The notes below the pieces were generated by a model. It saw only the letters and a list, made by a program, of their open reading frames with translations, made no database searches and was not told the DNA's origin. The position numbers and the translations under genes are program-made. 38,372 nucleotides of DNA from an uncultured Lachnospiraceae bacterium (lineage in GTDB: Bacteria > Bacillota > Clostridia > Lachnospirales > Lachnospiraceae), in contig CAMJPM010000023.1 of NCBI GenBank assembly GCA_946407725.1, positions 1 to 38,372 of the forward strand. Direction: 5' to 3'. Positions 7,061 through 15,280 of the stretch are shown piece after piece (position 1 is the stretch's first letter; each line of letters starts with the position of its first letter).

Positions 7061-7849
7061 ATGTTTACAAGAGAAAAGAAACTTATCGCTCTTCTTCTCA
7101 CTGCAGCTCTTGCATTTACAATGAATACTTCATTATTCGCAGCTGTTGGCGCAGAAGATGTTGCAACTGCTTATGCAGAGACCACAACCGAAACCTCAAC
7201 AGCAAGTCAGCTCACCTCTGAAATTGAGGCTAAGATGAGCGCAAATGAGATTTGCAACCCTGTTGAAATTACTTTCTCAGAAGGCAACTTCAAGGATGTA
7301 TCCATTTCCTACAATTCTTTCATGCCTTACTTCGGCGGAAAGTTTGATAAGAAGCAGTTCAAAGACCTGAAGATCAAGGTTTCCTACAACGGAAAGACCT
7401 ATGATGCTACAGCTGGCAAGGTCGTACTGCTTAAGGGTGGAAAAGAAAGCGTTTCGAATGCAAGCATAGCCATCACAAAGATCAATGCTAATGACAAGGA
7501 CAGCAAGAAGCTTCAGAAGGCCATCAAGAAGTATACCAAGGCTAACAAGAAGGCTCTTGGAAAGCTTCCCGTACGTATTTATGCATTCCGTCTTTCTGCT
7601 GCAACCGCTGGCCTTCTTGATCTGAGCAAGGCTAAGGCAAGCGGCAAGGTTGGAAAGCACACATTCAGCTTTAAGTTCCCTTCAGGCAAGGGCTTTGGTA
7701 AGAAGGCTGTTGTCAAGGAGAAGAAGGATGTATTTGGAAATGCGAACGGAAACCAGATCACTGTAAGTGCAGACGGTACCCTTATCCTTTCCGGAAATGA
7801 AATTCAGGGAACTCTTGAAAAAGGTAAGTTCACCAACAAGACAAAATAA
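7061..7849 (+). CDS. Exported lysine-rich protein of unknown function
   Basis: 262 residues with a clear signal peptide: charged MFTREKK, a hydrophobic core at about 8-26, and possible cleavage after AVGA or AYA (about residue 31 or 39). The mature part starts with a Thr/Ser/Glu stretch. It continues as a beta-rich domain (about 65-130), a Lys-rich segment (KKLQKAIKKYTKANKKALGK) and a basic, glycine-containing C-terminal half. No sortase motif, lipobox or membrane anchor is visible. The gene has its own strong promoter, AAGGAGA ribosome binding site and GC-rich terminator. Its codons favour AAG, GCT and GTT, as in highly expressed genes, so it may be an abundant secreted or wall-associated protein. 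The family is not recognised. Confidence 0.85.
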   Translation: MFTREKKLIALLLTAALAFTMNTSLFAAVGAEDVATAYAETTTETSTASQLTSEIEAKMSANEICNPVEITFSEGNFKDVSISYNSFMPYFGGKFDKKQFKDLKIKVSYNGKTYDATAGKVVLLKGGKESVSNASIAITKINANDKDSKKLQKAIKKYTKANKKALGKLPVRIYAFRLSAATAGLLDLSKAKASGKVGKHTFSFKFPSGKGFGKKAVVKEKKDVFGNANGNQITVSADGTLILSGNEIQGTLEKGKFTNKTK

Positions 7850-7875
7850 TTCAGGATTGAATTAAGTGTCATCAG

Positions 7876-7903
7876 CCCCCCGGCGGCTAGCCGGGGGGTT
7901 TTT
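7876..7903 (+). terminator. Intrinsic terminator of the exported-protein gene
   Basis: A perfect 9-bp GC-rich stem, CCCCCCGGC (7876-7884) with GCCGGGGGG (7890-7898), has a 5-base loop and is followed by TTTTT. It lies 27 bases after the stop codon of the exported-protein gene. Confidence 0.92.
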
Positions 7904-8016
7904 ATGATGTAAGGCATGCGGCGGTAGAGACATAATCAATATTTAAGTAGCAAGATAGGGATATTAGATGTATAATGACATATAATCATCTATTAAGGTG
8001 ATCGGAGAAATGAATT

Positions 8017-8400
8017 ATGATAAGCAGAAAAACAGTTGAAAATTCAATCCGGCCAATATGTTCAAAATATGGTGACCTGTTTAGCAGGGTTATATTATTT
8101 GGTTCTTTTTCCCGTAATGAGCAGAAGGAGAATTCGGATTTAGATTTATATATTGAAAGCTCAAAAACCACAGGAAAAACTCTTGTCAGTAAAGAGTACA
8201 GGAATTTTGTATATGATGTTTATGATGCTTCTAATAAAGAATTTGACTTTATAACAATCGGGGGAAAAAGGGATCTGAACAATGTCAGGAAGAGTATGTT
8301 ATATCAGCATATTATCAAAGATGGGATAGTATTATATGACAAAGAGTCAGAAACAGAGGCAGTTTCCAATTGGCTTGAAAACGGAGATACAGGAAAATAG
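8017..8400 (+). CDS. MNT-type minimal nucleotidyltransferase (MntA-like), no HEPN partner
   Basis: 127 residues with the exact GSX10DXD signature of minimal nucleotidyltransferases (FGSFSRNEQKENSDLDLYIE). Family members with this motif are typically antitoxins that AMPylate an adjacent HEPN ribonuclease toxin. Here no HEPN gene is present: upstream is a terminator, and 6 bases downstream starts a glycosyltransferase. The ribosome binding site is GGAG, and two TATAAT boxes (7971-7976, 7981-7986) may form a promoter without a good -35. The codon composition looks more AT-rich than the sugar genes that follow. It may be an orphan antitoxin, or it may modify a protein of the polysaccharide pathway. 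The first is more conservative. Confidence 0.85.
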   Translation: MISRKTVENSIRPICSKYGDLFSRVILFGSFSRNEQKENSDLDLYIESSKTTGKTLVSKEYRNFVYDVYDASNKEFDFITIGGKRDLNNVRKSMLYQHIIKDGIVLYDKESETEAVSNWLENGDTGK

Positions 8401-8406
8401 TGATAA

Positions 8407-9939
8407 ATGCTTAAAAACGATGAAAAAAAACTACAGAGCTTTTTATTGCCGCTGGATCTGATCTCAGTGGCTTTGTCGTTGTTTATCGCAATTTTTTTAA
8501 GGTTCCATAAGTCGCCGGGGCTGGCGCAGATTGCCCGGTCCTATGACGGACTGTATTATATGATCTTCGGCCTTGTGCTGATAATATATGTGGCTGTATT
8601 TTTTATCTTTGATTCCGGGCATAAACCCCTGGTTGAACAGGATCCCTTTGAAAAGACTGTAATAGTTATAAAAAATCAGCTCATGATGCTTATCTGTCTT
8701 ATTTGTCTTTTGTATCTCATACGGGTGGGATACTGGGCGTCAAGAGCTGTGGTACTGATGTTTTTCTTCTTTGGGATACTGACAGATACTTTTGTACGCT
8801 TTGCATATGGAAGATACCTTAGGGAAAAACTGAGAAAAAAATACCATCCTGTCAATTATCTGCTGATAACCGGAGGAGAAGACAGAGAGAAGCCTCTGGA
8901 AATGGCAAAAAAAATACTTCCGGAGAAGGACAGCATTACCTCGGTATTGACGGCTGATGAGTTAAAAAACAATAGAACCGGGATATATAAGGATAGACTG
9001 CGGCAAGGTACAGTTTATGACGAAATCCTGATCTTTTCTTCCCTTGGAACTGATGCAGAGAGTTCAAAAGTAATAATGGATTTTGTAAAGACCTGCGGCA
9101 TTCCAAGCCGACGCATTATTATGAAGGACGGTGTGTTTGCAGGTTCTGAGATGCTGAAGATCATGAGAGGAGTTCCGGTACTGAGGCAGTCAGGCATGGG
9201 GGAGAGATGCCCTGTGCTGGGAGTGGATTTTACAGTCACAAACCTGCCTGAGGCCCTGGCTTATATCAGGGAAAATATAGTGATCCTGAAGGGGAAATAT
9301 ATCTGTTTCGGTAATGTCCATACCACGGTAATGGCGCATGAAAACGAAGAATATCGCAATATTCAGAATAATTCGGCATTCGTAATGCCGGACGGCATGC
9401 CCATATTGAAGGAACAGAAGAGACAGGGCCATGGTGATGCCTGCAGGGTTGCCGGACCGGATTTCATGGGAAAGACCTTCATTTCCGCCATGGATGGGAA
9501 GCTTTCAATGTATTTTTACGGTTCTACCCCGGAGACCATTGAGGCCCTGAAGGAAAATCTTACAAAAAGATATCCGGGGATTGATATCCGGGGCTTTGAA
9601 TCCCCTCCATTCAGAGAACTTACAGAGGAGGAAGACAGAGAGGCGGTTGAAAGGATAAATGCTTCCGGAGCAGATTTGGTCTGGGTAGGTCTCGGGGCTC
9701 CCAAACAGGAAAAATGGATGGCAGAGCATGCGGGAAGAATCAATTCCCTGATGCTGGGAGTCGGAGCAGGCTTTGATTTTCATGCCGGTACCTTAAAAAG
9801 GGCGCCCTTCTGGATACAGAAGATCGGTATGGAATGGCTCTACCGGCTTTTCCAGGATCCGAAAAGACTGTTGAAGCGTTACGTTATAACGAATCTTAAG
9901 TTTATCATATACAGCAAAACCGCTAAAATCCCGCATTAA
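8407..9939 (+). CDS. Membrane-anchored WecG/TagA/CpsF glycosyltransferase (fusion)
   Basis: 510 residues. The C-terminal part (about 268-495) is a complete WecG/TagA/CpsF domain: FGNVHTTVMA, PDGMPILKE, RVAGPDFM, YGSTPE, WVGLGAPKQEKWMA (near 425), GVGAGFDFHAG and GMEWLYRLFQDPKRL. This family transfers a sugar to a lipid-linked precursor at the cytoplasmic face during teichoic acid or polysaccharide synthesis. The N-terminal part has four predicted membrane helices (about 12-33, 48-68, 90-110, 113-135) and a soluble linker. It resembles the N-terminus of polyprenyl-phosphate glycosylphosphotransferases such as WbaP, but their catalytic domain is absent. Most TagA relatives are about 250 residues and lack this part. 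The start is 6 bases after the MNT gene, with a weak ribosome binding site. Confidence 0.9.
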   Translation: MLKNDEKKLQSFLLPLDLISVALSLFIAIFLRFHKSPGLAQIARSYDGLYYMIFGLVLIIYVAVFFIFDSGHKPLVEQDPFEKTVIVIKNQLMMLICLICLLYLIRVGYWASRAVVLMFFFFGILTDTFVRFAYGRYLREKLRKKYHPVNYLLITGGEDREKPLEMAKKILPEKDSITSVLTADELKNNRTGIYKDRLRQGTVYDEILIFSSLGTDAESSKVIMDFVKTCGIPSRRIIMKDGVFAGSEMLKIMRGVPVLRQSGMGERCPVLGVDFTVTNLPEALAYIRENIVILKGKYICFGNVHTTVMAHENEEYRNIQNNSAFVMPDGMPILKEQKRQGHGDACRVAGPDFMGKTFISAMDGKLSMYFYGSTPETIEALKENLTKRYPGIDIRGFESPPFRELTEEEDREAVERINASGADLVWVGLGAPKQEKWMAEHAGRINSLMLGVGAGFDFHAGTLKRAPFWIQKIGMEWLYRLFQDPKRLLKRYVITNLKFIIYSKTAKIPH

Positions 9940-10007
9940 AGATGAGGGGGGTAGGAAGTATCTGTCAAAAAAGAGTTAAGGTAACTGTTCAGAATCCAGA
10001 GGGTATT

Positions 10008-10027
10008 GAATAGATACGAGTAAAGAA
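10008..10027 (+). repeat. 20-base motif shared with 35303-35322
   Basis: GAATAGATACGAGTAAAGAA upstream of manC recurs with one change (C for T at the eighth base) at 35303-35322, across the end of the 55-residue gene. Both copies lie near gene boundaries. The meaning is unknown. Confidence 0.45.
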
Positions 10028-10046
10028 ATAAAAGGATGCAGAAGGC

Positions 10047-11393
10047 ATGAATATTATATTATTGTCAGGGGGCTCGGGTAAAAGACTCTGGCCTCTGTCA
10101 AATGAAATAAGATCAAAGCAGTTTATTAAGATATTCCACAGGGAAGACGGGGAGCTGGAATCAATGATGCAGCGGATATACCGTCAGATCAGGACGGCGT
10201 ATCCCGAAGCGGTGGTGACCATAGCAACCTCCAAATCCCAGGTTTCCACAATTCATAACCAGCTTGGTGAGGATGTGGAAATATCCGTGGAGCCCTGCAG
10301 AAGAGATACCTTTGCTGCAATAGCCCTTGCTACGGCATATCTTCACGAGATTCAGGGGACGGATGAAAATGAGGCGGTGGCAGTGTGCCCGGTGGATTCC
10401 TATGTGGATGATTCCTATTTCCACTGCATGGATGAGCTTTACAGTGCGGCTGAAAAGGGCGAAAAAAAGCTGGTTCTTATGGGAATTGAACCCACCTATC
10501 CTTCAGAAAAATACGGTTATATCAAGCCTGACGGAAAGGGATTTGTGTTTACAGAAAAACCGGATAAGGAAACGGCACAGAAATATATAACAGAGGGAGC
10601 CCTGTGGAACGGAGGTATTTTTGCCTGCAGGATTTCCTATGTGCTGGAAAGATCCCGGGAGATACTGGGAACTTCTTCCTATGAGGAGCTGTTTGGAAAT
10701 TACAGCGGGCTTAAGAGCATTTCCTTTGACTATGCCGTTGCAGAGAAGGAAAAGAGCCTTGCGGTGGTGAAATATTCAGGTACCTGGAAGGATCTGGGAA
10801 CCTGGAACACCCTGACGGAAGCCATGGGAGAACAGTCCATAGGAGATGTAAGGTATAACGGTACCTGCGAGAATGTGCATGCCATAAATGAGCTGGGTGT
10901 ACCCATACTTCTTATGGGAATAAAGAACTGTGTTGTAAGTGCTTCCCCCGACGGGATCCTGGTTTCAGACAAGGAACAGAGCTCCTATATAGAGCCTTTT
11001 GTAGACGATATCAATAAACAGACCATGTTTGCCGAAAAGAGCTGGGGATCCTATCGTGTGATAGATATAGAGGAAAGGAGCATGACCGTCAAAGTCTCAC
11101 TTAATCCGGGGCATGGCATGAATTATCATTCCCATGAGAAAAGGGATGAGATCTGGAATGTGATAAGGGGTTATGGAGTATCAATAGTTGACGGTATGGA
11201 ACAGCCCATAACGGTTGGGGATGTAATAACAATGGCTTCCGGATGCCGGCATACGGTGATAGCCGGAAATGAGGGACTGCAGCTTATTGAAGTACAGATA
11301 GGTTCCGAACTTTCCGTGGCGGACAAGCGGAAATATGAGATGCCTCTGTATTCGGAAGTGATCACAGATGAAAGCGCAGGTATCCAGGTATGA
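10047..11393 (+). CDS. manC: Mannose-1-phosphate guanylyltransferase with C-terminal cupin
   Basis: 448 residues. It makes GDP-mannose from mannose-1-phosphate and GTP. The N-terminal nucleotidyltransferase has the pyrophosphorylase signature LSGGSGKRLWPLS (6-18) and the FTEKPD sugar-binding motif. The C-terminal 110 residues form a type II phosphomannose isomerase-like cupin (SWGSYRVID, NYHSHEKRDEIW, MASGCRHTV). The gene overlaps manA by 4 bases (ATGA), so the two are translationally coupled. No phosphomannomutase (manB) lies in the window. The 107-bp gap upstream has no clear terminator, so transcription from the glycosyltransferase may continue. Confidence 0.94.
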   Translation: MNIILLSGGSGKRLWPLSNEIRSKQFIKIFHREDGELESMMQRIYRQIRTAYPEAVVTIATSKSQVSTIHNQLGEDVEISVEPCRRDTFAAIALATAYLHEIQGTDENEAVAVCPVDSYVDDSYFHCMDELYSAAEKGEKKLVLMGIEPTYPSEKYGYIKPDGKGFVFTEKPDKETAQKYITEGALWNGGIFACRISYVLERSREILGTSSYEELFGNYSGLKSISFDYAVAEKEKSLAVVKYSGTWKDLGTWNTLTEAMGEQSIGDVRYNGTCENVHAINELGVPILLMGIKNCVVSASPDGILVSDKEQSSYIEPFVDDINKQTMFAEKSWGSYRVIDIEERSMTVKVSLNPGHGMNYHSHEKRDEIWNVIRGYGVSIVDGMEQPITVGDVITMASGCRHTVIAGNEGLQLIEVQIGSELSVADKRKYEMPLYSEVITDESAGIQV

Positions 11394-12370
11394 GCAAACC
11401 TGTCCTCTTAGAGCCTGCGGCTAAGGATTATCTTTGGGGAGGAAACAGGCTTAATGATGATTATCATTTTGATATTCCTGTGACGCCCTTCGCTGAGGCC
11501 TGGCTCTGCAGTACCCACCCGGATGGGGAAAGCAGGGTTTCCGGAAAGGATCTCACTCTTACGGAGCTCTTAAAGGAGCATCCGGAATATCTGGGAACCC
11601 ATCCGCTTCAACTTACAGGAGGAAAACCGGAGCTCCCGATCCTGGTAAAGCTTATTGATGCTGCAAAGGATCTGAGTATACAGGTTCATCCGGATGATGA
11701 ATATGCGTATTCCCATGAGAAATCCCTGGGAAAAACGGAAATGTGGTACGTCATAGATGCGGAACGCGGAGCCACACTGGTTCATGGCTTTCAGAGGGAT
11801 GTTAATGAGAAGATAATCAGGAAAGCCATTGACAGGGGAAAGATAAAGGGATTATTAAACACCTTTCCTGTGCGAAGGAACGATATATTTTATATAGAAG
11901 CAGGAACGGTTCATGCCATAGGTGCAGGAGTGCTTCTGGCAGAGGTCCAGGAGAACAGTAATCTTACATACAGGCTTTATGATTATGACCGCGTAGATAA
12001 GAACGGGGAAAAGCGGGAGCTTCATATAGATAAGGCCATGGATGTGGTGAAGATGAAGAGTACGAATGCCCCCAGGCAGCCCATGAGGGTCTTAAGGTAC
12101 AGGAACGGTATGGCTTCGGAACTCCTGTCCAGATGCAGGTATTTCCAGGTGGAGCGGGTGCTCCTGAATACGGAAGTACAGCGGGGGTTTGTGGAGTTCG
12201 GAACAGGAGAGAACAGCTTTCATGCCCTTCTCTGTGTAGGGGGTTGCGGGATCTTATTTGGTGAAAATGTCACCATCCCGTTTTTTAAGGGGGACTGTAT
12301 CTTTGTTCCGGCAGGAAGCAGCAGCCTTAAGCTTCACGGCAAGGCACAGCTGTTAAACATCAGCTGCTGA
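11390..12370 (+). CDS. manA: Class I mannose-6-phosphate isomerase
   Basis: 326 residues, the usual length of short Firmicute ManA. It interconverts fructose-6-phosphate and mannose-6-phosphate and is zinc-dependent. The recognisable pattern is DYLWGGNRL, EAWLCSTHPDGES, the metal-binding QVHPDDEYA, TVHAIGAGVLLAEVQE and TYRLYDYDR. It overlaps manC by 4 bases. Together they lead from fructose-6-phosphate towards GDP-mannose, apart from the mutase step, which must be encoded elsewhere. Confidence 0.95.
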   Translation: MSKPVLLEPAAKDYLWGGNRLNDDYHFDIPVTPFAEAWLCSTHPDGESRVSGKDLTLTELLKEHPEYLGTHPLQLTGGKPELPILVKLIDAAKDLSIQVHPDDEYAYSHEKSLGKTEMWYVIDAERGATLVHGFQRDVNEKIIRKAIDRGKIKGLLNTFPVRRNDIFYIEAGTVHAIGAGVLLAEVQENSNLTYRLYDYDRVDKNGEKRELHIDKAMDVVKMKSTNAPRQPMRVLRYRNGMASELLSRCRYFQVERVLLNTEVQRGFVEFGTGENSFHALLCVGGCGILFGENVTIPFFKGDCIFVPAGSSSLKLHGKAQLLNISC

Positions 12371-12413
12371 ATAAGTATCGGGATAAAACAACATATAAGG
12401 AGGTAATAAAATA

Positions 12414-13055
12414 ATGGCAGAAATGAATAACAAGGCAATGTACAAGCTTTCATACGGACTTTTCGTCTGCACAGCAGTACGGGGAGAAAAAAAGAACGGA
12501 TGCATCATAAATACAGCAATACAGGTGGCATCCGACCCCAACACCATATCCATTGCGGTTAACAAGGGAAATTATACCCACGACATGATCCTGGAAACAG
12601 GAATGTGCAATATTTCCGTTATAAGCAGGGAAGCCTCCTTTGAGCTTTTTAAGCACTTCGGTTTCCAGTCCGGCAGGGACGTAAATAAATTCGGCAGTGA
12701 CTATCCTTCGGCAGATTATAAAACTGCTGAAAACGGCATTCCCTATATAGTAAAGGGGACAAATGCTTATTTTTCACTGAAGGTAAAAGAAACAGTTGAT
12801 CTTTCGTCACATACCCTGTTTATTACGGAGCCCGTAGCCATGGAGGTGTTGTCTGACACACAGTCCTGTACGTATGAGTTTTATCAGAGCGATATTAAGC
12901 CTAAACCGGAAAAGGCAGGGACAGCTCCGTCAGGAAAGACCATCTGGCGCTGCAGGATCTGCGGCTATGAATGGGAAGGAGAGGAGCTTCCGGATGACTT
13001 TATCTGCCCGATCTGCAAACATCCAAAAGCAGACTTCGAAAAGATAACTATTTAA
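12414..13055 (+). CDS. Flavin reductase-rubredoxin fusion (high-molecular-weight rubredoxin)
   Basis: 213 residues. Residues 1 to about 160 form a flavin reductase-like FMN-binding domain (MYKLSYGLFVCTAV, NYTHDMILETGMCNISVIS). Residues 175-213 form a rubredoxin with both metal-binding Cys pairs: Cys180 and Cys183 in CRICGYEWEG, Cys198 and Cys201 in CPICKHP. In anaerobes such as Moorella this fusion passes electrons from NAD(P)H to oxygen- or NO-reducing flavodiiron proteins. The ribosome binding site AAGGAGG is excellent. It sits between manA and a UDP-glucose dehydrogenase, which is an odd neighbourhood; a flavodiiron partner is not in the window. A direct role in polysaccharide synthesis is not supported. 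Confidence 0.93.
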   Translation: MAEMNNKAMYKLSYGLFVCTAVRGEKKNGCIINTAIQVASDPNTISIAVNKGNYTHDMILETGMCNISVISREASFELFKHFGFQSGRDVNKFGSDYPSADYKTAENGIPYIVKGTNAYFSLKVKETVDLSSHTLFITEPVAMEVLSDTQSCTYEFYQSDIKPKPEKAGTAPSGKTIWRCRICGYEWEGEELPDDFICPICKHPKADFEKITI

Positions 13056-13074
13056 GTGATGAACAGATCCTAAG

Positions 13075-13110
13075 CAGGTAAGGACCTGTTGAAAATTTGC
13101 AACAGTTCCT
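13075..13110 (+). other. Mutually exclusive hairpins upstream of the UDP-glucose dehydrogenase
   Basis: CAGGT-AAGG-ACCTG (13075-13088) shares its second arm with a larger stem. In the larger stem, AGGA-c-CTGTTG (13081-13091) pairs with CAACAG-t-TCCT (13100-13110) with one mismatch. No T tract follows, so simple termination is unlikely. It lies in the 86-bp gap between the rubredoxin fusion and ugd and may affect mRNA stability or expression. Confidence 0.4.
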
Positions 13111-13141
13111 AAGGTAATAATAAGGAGCGGTATCGATAGAA

Positions 13142-14392
13142 ATGAGTAACAGTAAAATACATATAGCAGTAGCAGGTACCGGTTATGTGGGGCTTTCCCT
13201 GGCGGTATTGCTGTCCGGGGATAACAGGGTGACAGCGGTTGACATTATCGAAGATAAGGTGAAGCTCATAAATGAGCGGAAATCCCCTATCCGGGATGAG
13301 TATATAGAAAAATACCTCTCGGAAAAAGAACTGGATCTCACAGCCACCACTGACGGAGCTGCTGCCTATGCCAGCGCCGATTTTGTGATCATCGCCACTC
13401 CCACAAATTATGATCCAAAGAAGAATTTTTTTGATACTTCTGCGGTGGAAGCGGTGATCGAGGCTGTGATGGAAGCCACCGGGGACCGGGATGAAAAGCC
13501 CATGATGGTAATAAAGTCCACCATACCTGTAGGATATACCGTTTCCATAAGAAAGCGTTACGGGATTGACAATCTGATCTTCAGCCCCGAGTTTTTAAGG
13601 GAATCAAAGGCTCTTTATGACAATCTCTATCCCTCCAGGATAATTGTGGGCTGTGATGAAAAGACCCGTTCAAAGGCGGAGGAATTTGCCGGATTATTAA
13701 AGCAGGGAGCGGAGAAAGAGGACATTGCCATACTGTTTATGGGGCTTACGGAAGCTGAATCCGTGAAGCTCTTTGCAAATACCTACCTGGCTTTGAGGGT
13801 GGCATTCTTTAATGAACTGGATACTTATGCGGAGAGCAAGGGTCTTATTTCCTCCGATATTATAAAAGGTGTGAGCCTTGATCCCAGGATTGGTGACTAT
13901 TATAACAATCCCTCCTTCGGTTACGGCGGGTATTGTCTGCCCAAGGATACGAAACAGCTTCTTGCCAATTATCAGGATGTGCCCGAGAATCTTATTCAGG
14001 CCATTGTGGAGAGCAACAGGACACGAAAGGACTTTATATCCGACAGGGTTTTGGAGGTGGCAGGTTATTATACCGGCAGCTCCATGTGGAATGCCGAAAA
14101 GGAAAGACCGGTTACAGTAGGCGTGTACAGGCTCACCATGAAGTCCAATTCCGACAACTTCAGGCAGAGCTCCATTCAGGGCATTATGAAGAGGGTCAAA
14201 GGAAAGGGCGCCACGGTAATAGTGTATGAGCCCACTTTGGAGGACGGAGACACATTCTTCGGCTCACTTATCGTAAATGATCTTGAAAGATTTAAGAAAG
14301 CCTCTGACGCCATCATCGCAAACCGCTACGATAGCTGTCTCGATGATGTGAAGGATAAGGTTTATACAAGGGATGTATTTAAAAGAGATTGA
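13142..14392 (+). CDS. ugd: UDP-glucose 6-dehydrogenase
   Basis: 416 residues. It oxidises UDP-glucose to UDP-glucuronate with two NAD+. The N-terminal Rossmann motif is [15 protein letters not shown], followed by [17 protein letters not shown] and FSPEFLRES. The central domain carries [19 protein letters not shown], and the catalytic Cys265 is in [11 protein letters not shown]. An AAGGAG site lies 12-13 bases before ATG. Its substrate would come from GalU (29681-30571). The product is a usual building block of acidic exopolysaccharide and fits the adjacent glycosyltransferase and GDP-mannose genes. Other nucleotide-sugar dehydrogenases share these motifs, so UDP-glucose specificity is likely but not certain. 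Confidence 0.92.
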   Translation: MSNSKIHIAVAGTGYVGLSLAVLLSGDNRVTAVDIIEDKVKLINERKSPIRDEYIEKYLSEKELDLTATTDGAAAYASADFVIIATPTNYDPKKNFFDTSAVEAVIEAVMEATGDRDEKPMMVIKSTIPVGYTVSIRKRYGIDNLIFSPEFLRESKALYDNLYPSRIIVGCDEKTRSKAEEFAGLLKQGAEKEDIAILFMGLTEAESVKLFANTYLALRVAFFNELDTYAESKGLISSDIIKGVSLDPRIGDYYNNPSFGYGGYCLPKDTKQLLANYQDVPENLIQAIVESNRTRKDFISDRVLEVAGYYTGSSMWNAEKERPVTVGVYRLTMKSNSDNFRQSSIQGIMKRVKGKGATVIVYEPTLEDGDTFFGSLIVNDLERFKKASDAIIANRYDSCLDDVKDKVYTRDVFKRD

Positions 14393-14442
14393 GGATTTTA
14401 TAAAAAGTTTACAGAATATTCATGTATACAATCCCGGGTTTG

Positions 14443-14510
14443 TGGTATTATGCAATCAGAAGTACGTTTATAGAACCATTATACCGGTAGGATCAGCAGG
14501 ATCGGTATGG
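14443..14510 (+). promoter_or_regulatory. Candidate extended -10 promoter and leader hairpin of the flagellin-like gene
   Basis: TGGTATTAT (14443-14451) matches an extended -10 element (TGnTATAAT), but the -35 position is poor. Downstream in the leader, ATACCG (14481-14486) pairs with CGGTAT (14503-14508), and the flanking CCAT/ATGG can extend the stem. No convincing SigD (flagellar) promoter was found, which is notable for a flagellin relative. Confidence 0.35.
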
Positions 14511-14535
14511 AATTAAGAAGAAAGAGAGGTGGCGT

Positions 14536-15276
14536 ATGGATTCTATTTCTTCATTCGGAAGCTACGGATATACCGGCAGCTACAGCGGATACATAAATAC
14601 ATCTGACATAGCCATAGGAGAAAAGGCTGTTTCTCAGATAGGCGGGCTTAAAGCCGGAACAGAGAACGTGAAGGAGGGTCAGTCTTTAATAAAGATCGCT
14701 GATGGTGCCCAGTCCCAGATCACGGACTATCTCCAGTCCATAAGGGAGCTGGCTGTAAAGGCCTCGAACGGTCTTACTTCAGCCAGTGACAAGGCGGATA
14801 TCCAAAGCCAGATTGATAATTATAAGAAGGGCATAAATGATATCGCAGGAACGGCAAAATATAACGAGACAAATCTCCTTAACGGCAGTAGAGAGAATAT
14901 TGATATCGTGACGGACGGTAACAAGACTACTGTTGGCATCAGCGGCTCCAGCTCCCTGTTAAAACAGCTTGGTATAGAGGACTTTGACGTAAGAGGGAAC
15001 TTTGATATTTCAAAGATTGATGACGCCATAAAGAAGGTCAGCGATCAGAGAGCAGCTAACGGAGCCCAGCAGAATGCCCTGACAGCACAGGAAGCATATA
15101 ATCAGAACGCTATTTACAATACCATGGCTTCAAGCTCCATTAAAGATGAGCTGCAGGAGATGGTGGACAGGTATAATGAGAATAAGCAGGGACAGCTTCT
15201 CGATAATATGAAAATGATCATGCAGAAACGTGATGAAGATGAAATGAAGCAGACCACGGCGAATTTCTTTGTATAG
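14536..15276 (+). CDS. Atypical flagellin-like protein
   Basis: 246 residues. The middle matches flagellin D1 regions: LKAGTENVKEGQSLIKIADG, then SIRELAVKASNG, DKADIQSQIDN, INDIAGTAKYNETNLLNG, and on the C-terminal side IDDAIKKVSDQRAANGAQQN. However, the first 30 residues are Ser/Tyr/Gly-rich in place of the usual D0 helix. The C-terminus is an acidic, Gln/Met-rich helix ending TTANFFV and not a normal flagellin tail. Both D0 halves needed for standard filament packing therefore look absent. A GAGAGGTGG ribosome binding site precedes the ATG. No other flagellar or chemotaxis gene is in the window. It could be a secreted flagellin-derived protein, a minor filament protein or a decayed paralogue. 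Confidence 0.85.
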   Translation: MDSISSFGSYGYTGSYSGYINTSDIAIGEKAVSQIGGLKAGTENVKEGQSLIKIADGAQSQITDYLQSIRELAVKASNGLTSASDKADIQSQIDNYKKGINDIAGTAKYNETNLLNGSRENIDIVTDGNKTTVGISGSSSLLKQLGIEDFDVRGNFDISKIDDAIKKVSDQRAANGAQQNALTAQEAYNQNAIYNTMASSSIKDELQEMVDRYNENKQGQLLDNMKMIMQKRDEDEMKQTTANFFV

Positions 15277-15280
15277 ACCG

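Noticed and set aside
7018..7221. 67-codon frame overlapping the start of the exported-protein gene
   Set aside because: It is out of frame with the strongly supported signal-peptide gene at 7061 and gives a Cys/Arg-rich low-complexity product.
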